A DNA stretch of 64,000 nucleotides from Synanceia verrucosa (taxonomy: Eukaryota > Chordata > Actinopteri > Perciformes > Synanceiidae): NCBI GenBank assembly GCA_029721515.1, contig CM056567.1:279174-343173 (forward strand), written 5' to 3'. Each line of letters starts with the position of its first letter. Within the stretch, counting starts at the first letter, position 1. The notes under the pieces are model-generated. The model made no database searches, was not told the origin of the DNA, and saw nothing but the letters and a program-made list of their open reading frames with translations. Shown here piece by piece: positions 50,676-61,500 of the stretch. A program made the translations under genes and the position numbers.

Positions 50676-50837
50676 CCTGTCTGATCAGGTGACCTCTGCT
50701 CCCAGTGCTTATTATCAGAATGGAGGACAGAAATTGTTGTGGTAGCAGTAGATGCAGTAGTAGTACTAGTGGTAGTTACAGTACAGAGTTTGTAGTATTT
50801 TCAGTAGTAGTAGAGCAGCCCCTCCCCCCTCTGCGTG

Positions 50838-50845
50838 TATAAATA
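50838..50845 (+). promoter_or_regulatory. TATA box of gene 3
   Basis: TATAAATA, 64 bp upstream of the gene 3 ATG. Transcription would begin near 50868, so the 5'UTR is shorter (about 35 bases) than in genes 1 and 2. Confidence 0.7.
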
Positions 50846-50901
50846 TGAGTGTTTGAAGGAGGAGCTGCAGCCCTGCAGCAGAAATCCTTTCAGACAGCAG
50901 C

Positions 50902-51407
50902 ATGCTGCCACCGTGAGTACTACACTATACTACTATATGTACTGCTACACTGTGGTGATACTAGGGAACTGTGATACAATGCACTACTGTAGTAATGTTG
51001 AAGTACTGTGACACTCACTGTGATACTAATACTACTATTAGGGCTGGTATTGTCATGTATTGATTGCTGGTAATCTGATGGAGGATTTTCTGGTATTGAT
51101 CAGTAATACTTTGTACAGTCAATAACTAAATATTATGTATTATGAATGGCAATCAGCATTGTTAATACTGTTAAATACTGCTAATTATTGCAAAGTACTG
51201 CTTATTATTGCCAAGTACTGAGTACTGCAGTAATCTGCTGTCTGACAGGAACCTGCTAATCATGTCGCTGGTCATCTTTCTGTCAACAACTGTCTCCACG
51301 GCTCCAGTAGAAGGTACAAGTACTTCACTCAGTACTGCGTCAAGGATTTACTGCTTTACCCTTCTCATTGTAGAGCTGAAAACATTGTTGATGTTGTTGT
51401 TGATGAT

Positions 51408-51444
<37 letters not shown>

Positions 51445-51733
51445 TAGATGTTGTTGTTGATCTTGATGTTGTTGATGATGATGATGTTAATGCTGTTGAT
51501 ATTAATGATGTTGTTGTAGTTGGTGATGTTGTTGTTGATGATGTTGATGCTGATGCTGTTGATGTTGATGTTGTTGATGATGTTGATGCTGATGCTGTTG
51601 ATGTTGTTGTTGATCTTGATGTTGTTGATGATGTTGTTGTTATTGTTGGTGTTGTTGTTGTTGATGATGATGATGATGATGTTGTTGATGTTGATGTTAT
51701 AGTAGATGTTGTTGTTGATCTTGATGTTGTTGA

Positions 51734-51769
<36 letters not shown>

Positions 51770-51952
51770 TGATGATGATGTTGATGCTGTTGATATTAAT
51801 GATGTTGTTGTAGTTGGTGATGTTGTTGTTGTTGATGATGTTGTTGATGATGTTGATGCTGATGCTGTTGATCTTGATGTTGTTGATGATGTTGTTGTTA
51901 TTGTTGATGTTGTTGATGATGTTGATGTTGTTATTGTTGATGTTGTTGATGA

Positions 51953-51984
<32 letters not shown>

Positions 51985-52132
51985 ATCTTGATGATGTTGA
52001 TGATGTTGTTATTGTCGATGTTGTTGATGTTGATGTTGTTGATGATGTTGTTGTTGATGTTGTTGATGATGTTGTTGTTGATGTTGATGTTGTTGTTGAT
52101 GTTGTTGATGATGTTGTTGTTGATGTTGTTGA

Positions 52133-52164
<32 letters not shown>

Positions 52165-52560
52165 ATGTTGATGATGATGTTGTTGTTGATGTTGTTGATG
52201 ATGTTGTTGTTGATGTTGATGTTGTTGATGATGATGTTGTTGTTGATGTTGTTGATGATGTTCTTGTTGTTGATGTTGTTGATGTTGTTGTTGATGTTGA
52301 TGTTGTTGATGATGATGATGATGTTAATGTTGTTGATATTAATGATGTTGTTGTAGTTGGTGATGTTGTTGATGTTGTTGTTGATGTTGATGTTGTTGTT
52401 GATGATGATGATGATGATGTTAATGCTGTTGATATTAATGATGTTGTTGATGTTGATGTTGTTGTTGATGTTGATGTTGATAATGATGATGTTAATGCTG
52501 TTGAGATTAATGATGTTGTTGTAGTTGGTGATGTTGTTGTTGTTGATGATGTTGTTGTTT

Positions 52561-52593
<33 letters not shown>

Positions 52594-55500
52594 ATGATGT
52601 TCTTGTTGTTGATGTTGTTGATGTTATTGTTGATGTTGATGATGATGATGATGATGATGTTAATGTTGTTGATATTAATGATGTTGTTGTAGTTGGTGAT
52701 GTTGTTGATGATGTTGTTGATGTTGCTGTTGTTGTTGATGTTGATGTTGTTGATGTTGCTGTTGTTGTTGATGTTGATGTTGTTGATGTTGTTGTTGATG
52801 TTGATGTTGTTGATGATGATGATGATGTTAATGTTGTTGATATTAATGATGGTGTAGTTGGTGATGTTGTTGATGTTGTTGTTGATGTTGATGTTGTTGT
52901 TGATGATGATGATGTTAATGCTCTTGATATTAATGATGTTGTTGATGTTGATGTTGATAATGATGATGTTAATGCTGTTGAGATTAATGATGATGTTGTT
53001 GTAGTTGGTGATGTTGTTGTTGTTGATGATGTTGTTGTTATTGTTGATGTTGTTGTTGTTGTTGATGTTGATGTTGTTGATGATGTTGTTGTTGATGTTG
53101 TTGATGATGTTCTTGTTGTTGATGTTGTTGATGTTGTTGATGTTATTGTTGATGTTGATGATGATGATGATGTTAATGTTGTTGATATTAATGATGTTGT
53201 TGTAGTTGTTGATGTTGTTGATGATGTTGTTGATGTTGCTGTTGTTGTTGATGTTGATGTTGATGTTGTTGATGTTGTTGTTGTTGATGTTGATGTTGTT
53301 GATGATGTTGTTGTTGTTGATGTTATTGTTGATGTTGATGATGATGATGATGATGATGTTAATGCTGTTGAGATTAATGATGTTGTTGTAGTTGGTGATG
53401 TTGTTGTTGTAGATGATGTTGTTGATGTTATTGTTGATGTTGTTGTTGATGATGATGTTGATGCTGTTGATATTGATGTTGTTGATGATGTTGTTGTTGT
53501 TGTTGTGCTCTTCAGAGAAGGAGCAGGAGGAGGTGGAGGCAGAGGTAACGGAGGAGGGGGAACTGTCCGAGGAGGAGGAGGGTAGGCACCTGTGTGTGGG
53601 AAATATGCTTTTATTTTGAAAAGACAGCTTCCTTACACTTTATATAAACTATATATGAACTATGATTTTTTTAATGATTAGACGTTGCTGATAAACCGAT
53701 TCAATAGTAAATAATACTAATAAAAGCCCAGTGTGACTCGGGGGTCTTTACAGTCTTTTCATCAATCATTTATTTTGGTAAAATAATTATTTCCTCTTCT
53801 GTTGGACTGTTTATTATTTACTAAAGCAGTTATCTTTAGTTCACTGATGATACCTGAAACACTGAAATGTAAATATGTACAGATTACAGGTACAGCATTA
53901 GCATTAGCTTCAGTTAGCAGTGGCTCATTGATCACCATAATAACCGCTGACAGTGAAGTAAAGATCGGTGTGGTGAGGCATTAATCTGCTGGGCCCCCAG
54001 AACCTCCAGTTAAATAAGACCAGAAAAGATGGATCTCTGAGGTCTGGTCTCAGGTATCAGGGACATGCTTCAGAGTACCAGTACTGAGTGGTCTTGGAGG
54101 TTCATGTAGCCTAACAGACCTAAAGGTAGCCTGAGGGACTAATGGACAAGGAGAGTGAGCCTCTGGTCCAAGCTCATGTCCTGATTTTACGCTGGGCTGT
54201 TTGGGATTCAGTGGTGGCAGTGTGGGATCAGGATCATGATCAATGTCAGGATCAGGATCAGGGTCAGGATCAGGGTCAGGAGTGACGCTTAACTTACTGG
54301 GTGGAGTGGACATCTTCATCTCTTTAGATGAATTAAAAGCTAGAAAAAGTCTGTTGAGGGGAGAGGAACCTGGGCCAGGACCAGGACCATGGTAGTATTT
54401 GGTAGTATTACATTGCTGCTGTAAACTAGGTTATGATGCAAAAAACGAGGTGAGGAGGAAACAGATTCATTTTCTTTTTATTAATAACGAATCGTTGATG
54501 ACAGCTGATCTTAAACAGTCAATAAGAAGAGTTAAAAGATTTACTGATGAGGCTGAAGGTTTTCTGATGGCTAAATTATTAAAACACCTTTAATTAGAGA
54601 AATAAATGTTGGATGTTTTTTCTTTCCAGATGATGATGACTCCAAGAGTCAGGATAAGATGGAGGGTGAGACGTTAACCTTTGACATAAACCTGCATAAA
54701 TTAATATAAAGAGGTTATTAAAACATCTGGAGAGAGGCTTGGCGTTATGAACGTGTGTTTATTAATAATAATCACTGATGTCATGAAAGCCTCTTTGTTT
54801 CTGATGGCACTGATCCCTCTGGAGGCAGTTTTTAATCTCTGCTCAGTTTCCTTCATCTGATGGAAAAAACAGAAGTTTGATTCTTCCTGAACATCTGATA
54901 CCCCCCCCCCCCCCCAGGACTTGCTGGCGGCCAGCGGACCACCACGGCAGCATCCGGAGGTTCAGGTGAGTCGATCCGGATCAGGCTTCTGCCTCTTGAA
55001 TGCTCTGCTTATTCCTGTTCGGTCTCAGGTTTAATCCAGATTAACTGGATGACATTCAAACCAGGATTAATTGGTCTGATCCACATCTAGTCAGACCTGA
55101 TCCTGCAGGTCTTGGGTTTCTGCCTCAGGAACGCTGCCTGCTGGTCGCTGTATTAGTCAAAACTCTGGTCATACTGGTGGATTAACCATGACAGAAATAA
55201 TAATAATAATAATATTCTGGTTATCAGTAATACTGTTAATTTTGGGCAGAGGTGTGACCAGGTGCCAACAAGCCACATGTGGGACAGTGCTGGACAGGTT
55301 ACCATGATGCTGGCGATAGTTCATAAATATATATATATACATGTCCTTCTAAAAACATTTCAATTAAAATCATGAACATATTAATATCAATAAGCAATTA
55401 TTAATGATTCATTGTTAATAAAGCATTATTAATCATTCATTGTATAATCTGAACCTGCTTTCAAGTCCTTTTCTGTCCTGTCATGAGCATTAATTGATTA

Positions 55501-58500
55501 CAGTAGAAATTCATTCACGACTTCATTAGTAAAGAAAAAGAATAAAGAGGGAGAAAAGCCATGAACTTCCTACCTAAATAAAGGGTTTCTGAGGCATTCT
55601 GTCCAGGAAATGTTTATTTCTAGATTACTTACTTTTGTCCTCCAGACCTGCTCTGCAGTTTAGTTTCACAGCTGTTTCCTTTTCTGGTCATAATTTCCTT
55701 CATTTCTTCCGATCATTCCTCCATCAGCAGTGAGCCGTACCGTCCTCTCCATGTTTCCGTCCATTAATCTGTGATGGTCTTTGTGGTCTACTCTAAACAG
55801 AGGTTAGCTGGATCAGACTGATCCAGGATGAGCAGATCAGACTCTGTCAAACCTCCTGCTTTAGTGAAACAGACTCCAGGTCAGCTGAGCTGTTCTGTAG
55901 CTCTGAATGTGTGTCTGTCTTCTCACTGTTGATCGCAAACATCCAGAGAAACACTGATTTATGTTTATTCCATGAATAATCAGAAAGTTTGATTTTGTCT
56001 TTAGCTTCAAGCGATCAGTCAGCAGGGGGAGGAGCCAGCGGAGGAACAGCAGGAAATGCAGCAGGTAAACAAGAGGAAATTATTGATTCCTGATCACTGA
56101 TGACTGGAATAAAAAAAAATCTGTTTTTGATGTTAGGTGAAATAATAAACACTTTATTTTGAAATTGATTGCTTCCTGTTGGAATGAATCTCCTTCTGTG
56201 TTTGTTTCTCAGCAGCTGGAGGTCAGAGCAGCCCAGCAGGTAATCAATCAATCAATCAATCAATCAGTGTTTTCTCTGCTCTGCGTCGTGTGATGACATC
56301 ACACCAGACATGACGAGGTGATCTGATGGATTTAAAATGTGTTTTTGTGTCTGCAGCTTCTGACAGAGTCAGCTCTGAGTCCAACGGTAAATATCCCAAT
56401 CAATACATGATCAATAACTTATTGAAATAACAAGAGTGTAAACGGCTGAAGACAATCAATAGAGTTCAGTATTGATTCCTGTGATTGAGTTTCAGGTAAC
56501 GGACACAAGCTGCTTAACGGAGGGGGAGGAGGGGGCGGAGCTGACGGCCACACAGGTGAGCTGCAGGGGGCGGGGCTATCAGAGGAGACTGACAGATGTT
56601 TCTAAAGGTCCAGTCAGCTGCAGCCTCAAACTAGAACGAGCTGTCAGGATTTACCTGTCTGCCTGTTTACCTCTATCTCTGTTTACCTGTCTGCCTGTTT
56701 ACCTCTATCTCTGTTTACCTGTCTGCCTGTTTACCTCTATCTCTGTTTACCTGTCTGCCTGTTTACCTCTATCTCTGTTTACCTGTCTGCCTGTTTACCT
56801 CTATCTCTGTTTACCTGTCTGCCTGTTTACCTCTATCTCTGTTTACCTGTCTGCCTGTTTACCTCTATCTCTGTTTACCTGTCTGCCTGTTTACCTCTAT
56901 CTCTGTTTACCTGTCTGCCTGTTTACCTCTATCTCTGTTTACCTGTCTGCCTGTTTACCTCTATCTCTGTTTACCTCTATCTCTGTTTACCTGTCTGCCT
57001 GTTTACCTCTATCTCTGTTTACCTGTCTGCCTGTTTACCTCTATCTCTGTTTACCTCTATCTCTGTTTACCTCTCTGCCTGTTTACCTCTATCTCTGTTT
57101 ACCTCTATCTCTGTTTACCTCTCTGCCTGTTTACCTCTATCTCTGTTTACCTGTCTGCCTGTTTACCTCTATCTCTGTTTACCTGTCTGCCTGTTTACCT
57201 CTATCTCTGTTTACCTGTCTGCCTGTTTACCTCTATCTCTGTTTACCTCTATCTCTGTTTACCTGTCTGCCTGTTTACCTCTATCTCTGTTTACCTCTAT
57301 CTCTGTTTACCTCTATCTCTGTTTACCTGTCTGCCTGTTTACCTCTATCTCTGTTTACCTGTCTGCCTGTTTACCTCTATCTCTGTTTACCTCTATCTCT
57401 GTTTACCTCTCTGCCTGTTTACCTCTATCTCTGTTTACCTGTCTGCCTGTTTACCTCTATCTCTGTTTACCTGTCTGCCTGTTTACCTCTATCTCTGTTT
57501 ACCTCTATCTCTGTTTACCTCTCTGCCTGTTTACCTCTATCTCTGTTTACCTGTCTGCCTGTTTACCTCTATCTCTGTTTACCTGTCTGCCTGTTTACCT
57601 CTATCTCTGTTTACCTCTCTGCCTGTTTACCTCTATCTCTGTTTACCTCTATCTCTGTTTACCTCTATCTCTGTTTACCTCTATCTCTGTTTACCTGTCT
57701 GCCTGTTTACCTCTATCTCTGTTTACCTGTCTGCCTGTTTACCTCTATCTCTGTTTACCTCTATCTCTGTTTACCTCTCTGCCTGTTTACCTCTATCTCT
57801 GTTTACCTCTATCTCTGTTTACCTCTCTGCCTGTTTACCTCTATCTCTGTTTACCTGTCTGCCTGTTTACCTCTATCTCTGTTTACCTCTCTGCCTGTTT
57901 ACCTCTATCTCTGTTTACCTGTCTGCCTGTTTACCTCTATCTCTGTTTACCTGTCTGCCTGTTTACCTCTATCTCTGTTTACCTCTCTGCCTGTTTACCT
58001 CTATCTCTGTTTACCTCTCTGCCTGTTTACCTCTATCTCTGTTTACCTGTCTGCCTGTTTACCTCTATCTCTGTTTACCTGTCTGCCTGTTTACCTCTAT
58101 CTCTGTTTACCTCTATCTCTGTTTACCTCTATCTCTGTTTACCTGTCTGCCTGTTTACCTCTATCTCTGTTTACCTGTCTGCCTGTTTACCTCTATCTCT
58201 GTTTACCTCTCTGCCTGTTTACCTCTATCTCTGTTTACCTCTATCTCTGTTTACCTCTCTGCCTGTTTACCTCTATCTCTGTTTACCTCTATCTCTGTTT
58301 ACCTCTCTGCCTGTTTACCTCTATCTCTGTTTACCTCTATCTCTGTTTACCTCTATCTCTGTTTACCTGTCTGCCTGTTTACCTCTATCTCTGTTTACCT
58401 CTATCTCTGTTTACCTCTCTGCCTGTTTACCTCTATCTCTGTTTACCTGTCTGCCTGTTTACCTCTATCTCTGTTTACCTCTATCTCTGTTTACCTGTCT

Positions 58501-61500
58501 GCCTGTTTACCTCTATCTCTGTTTACCTCTATCTCTGTTTACCTCTATCTCTGTTTACCTCTATCTCTGTTTACCTCTATCTCTGTTTACCTCTATCTCT
58601 GTTTACCTCTCTGCCTGTTTACCTCTATCTCTGTTTACCTCTATCTCTGTTTACCTGTCTGCCTGTTTACCTCTATCTCTGTTTACCTCTATCTCTGTTT
58701 ACCTCTCTGCCTGTTTACCTCTATCTCTGTTTACCTGTCTGCCTGTTTACCTCTATCTCTGTTTACCTGTCTGCCTGTTTACCTCTATCTCTGTTTACCT
58801 CTCTGCCTGTTTACCTCTATCTCTGTTTACCTCTATCTCTGTTTACCTCTCTGCCTGTTTACCTCTATCTCTGTTTACCTCTCTGCCTGTTTACCTCTCT
58901 GCCTGTTTACCTCTATCTCTGTTTACCTCTCTGCCTGTTTACCTCTATCTCTGTTTACCTCTATCTCTGTTTACCTCTATCTCTGTTTACCTGTCTGCCT
59001 GTTTACCTCTATCTCTGTTTACCTGTTTCCCTCCTGCAGGTACCTTGGGTTCACATGGAAGTGGAGTTTCTCGGTTGGATCATACAGGTGAGTGTCCAGG
59101 TGAGGAATGTCTGTCACGTCACATGCATTATGAAGAGGCATTAATCCATTTATAAACATCAGCTGCAGGTAACTGAACATGGTTTTTCTAGGAACCATCG
59201 ACCCATCCAGTCACGACTTCCTGCTCGGCCTGCTGGGTAAGTTTCTGTGACAGCTGAGTGTTTTTTTCCCCTGAGGAAGGGAAAGTTTACCTTGGGGGTA
59301 TTCCAATAAATAGGTATAATAAAATAAATAATAGATTGTGATGCCGGTTTTCATTAAACTCAATCATTTACCTCAACAACATTCTCCTGCCGCACATATC
59401 AAAACTGAATAGAATAGAATGATCTTTATTGTCATTATACCATTGTGCACTGAAATTGTAGAGCTTCTCCTTTTCAGTGCACAATGATAAAACAAGTATA
59501 AAATATGAAATAAGTATGAAAAGTAAGCATATCAATCTTAGAATGTAAATACAAAAATAAGCATTAAAAAATCCTTATATACAAATATAAATATGAATTT
59601 ACAACAGGATAAATTCATAAACAGATGTGTTACACTGCATGTTAGACTATGTTGTGAGGGCTCCAGAGAGCCCAAACGCAGTACAAAAGGTGTATTTATT
59701 ACGGACTAGGCAGAATAATCAGACAGGGAGAGAAACTCTGGAGACAGGGTCCAGGAGACGGGCAGGACGAGGCAAGCTACGGAGACAAGGGACCGGCTCT
59801 GGAGACGGGGGACAGGTGAGGGACAGGCAAACTCACAACAAAAGACGATCTCACAATAAACAACAAGTGACAGGACTATTTATACATGAGGAAGGGAAAC
59901 ACAGGTGGAGACAACTAGGGGAGGGTTTCACAGGAGGCAGGGGTCAAGAGATCTGAAACGAGAGGGAGACAGGGTTACCTTCAAAATAAAACAGGAAGAG
60001 ACAGGACAACATGCAGGCACAAGACTAAAATGATGAACAGAAACAGACAGAGCCTGACATATGTACAGAATAAACAGATTATATTTCACAGTGTTAAATA
60101 GAACAGCAGCATTAACAGTGACAGATGTGTTGCACATGAACAGATGTGTTGCACATGAACAGATGTGTTGCACATGGACAGATGTTTTGCACAAACAGAT
60201 GTGTTGCACATGGACAGATGTTTTGCACAAACAGATGTGTTGCACATGAACAGATGTGTTGCACATGAGCAGATGTGTTGCACATGAACAGATGTGTTGC
60301 ACATGAGCAGATGTGTTGCACATGGGCAGATGTGTTGCAGCAGATGTGTTGCACAAACAGATGTGTTGCACATGGGCAGATGTGTTGCAGCAGATGTGTT
60401 GCACAAACAGATGTGTTGCACATGAACAGATGTGTTGCACATGGACAGATGTTTTGCACAAACAGATGTGTTGCACATGAACAGATGTGTTGCACATGAA
60501 CAGATGTGTTGCACATGGGCAGATGTGTTGCAGCAGATGTGTTGCACAAACAGATGTGTTGCACATGAACAGATGTGTTGCACATGGGCAGATGTGTTGC
60601 AGCAGATGTTGCACAAACAGATGTGTTGCACATGAGCAGATGTGTTGCACATGGGCAGATGTGTTGCAGCAGATGTGTTGCACATGAACAGATGTGTTGC
60701 ACATGGGCAGATGTGTTGCAGCAGATGTGTTGCACAAACAGATGTGTTGCACATGAACAGATGTGTTGCACATGGGCAGATGTGTTGCAGCAGATGTGTT
60801 GCACATGAACAGATGTGTTGCACATGGGCAGATGTGTTGCAGCAGATGTGTTGCACAAACAGATGTGTTGCACATGAACAGATGTGTTGCACATGGGCAG
60901 ATGTGTTGCAGCAGATGTGTTGCACATGAACAGATGTGTTGCACATGGGCAGATGTGTTGCACAGTGAATGTTATTTTGGTGGCTGTGGTCGTTACTGTC
61001 AGAGTTCATGGCTCCAGGAAACAAACTGTTCTTCAGTCTGTTCGTCCTGCTTTGAAGCACCTGGAGCTCCTCAAACAGCTGAGAACCAGGATGTGAACTG
61101 TCCTTCATGATGTTCTGGGCTCTGCTGAGGGTTAGGGTGGAGTAGATGTCCATCAGGAAGTCTCTCTGTCTGCAGCAGTGCAGCTCCACCAGGTGGAGAC
61201 ACAGAATGTCAGCAGGCTCTCTATGGACGAGTGATAGAAGGCCAGCAGCAGCTTCCTGTCCAGGTTGCATGGATGCTGCTGAGTCGTCTTTATGACAGCT
61301 GTGATGTTTACTGTCCAGGAGAGGTCATCAAAGATCTGGACTCCCAGGAACCTGAATGTGTGGACCCTTTCCACACACTCACTGTTGGTATGGAGGGAGG
61401 GGTCTGTTCAGATCCTCCTGAAGTCCACGATGATCTCTTTTGTCTATGAGGTGCTGAGGTGTTTTAATTGCGGTGTGCACCTGAATTCAAAGTGAACCTA

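Larger units (their letters stand above)
59405..61450 (-). pseudogene. L2/Rex1-like LINE fragment, split by insert and array
   Basis: On the minus strand, 61374-61153 encodes the end of a non-LTR reverse transcriptase (ERVHTFRFLGVQIFDDLSWT, then IESLLTFCVSTWW), followed by 3' sequence to 60965. A minisatellite (60112-60965) has grown next, then a further segment. A separate repeat-like block (59640-60060) is inserted, and the likely 3' tail (ATTCTATTCTATTC on the minus strand) ends near 59405. The clade is uncertain. It lies in gene 3 intron 11, antisense to the gene. Confidence 0.6.

Noticed and set aside
56472..59144. 890-codon ORF with SVYLSACLPLSLFT repeats
   Set aside because: It overlaps exon 9 of gene 3 in a different frame, and the real frame meets a stop shortly after the exon 9 donor. 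The repeat merely lacks stops.
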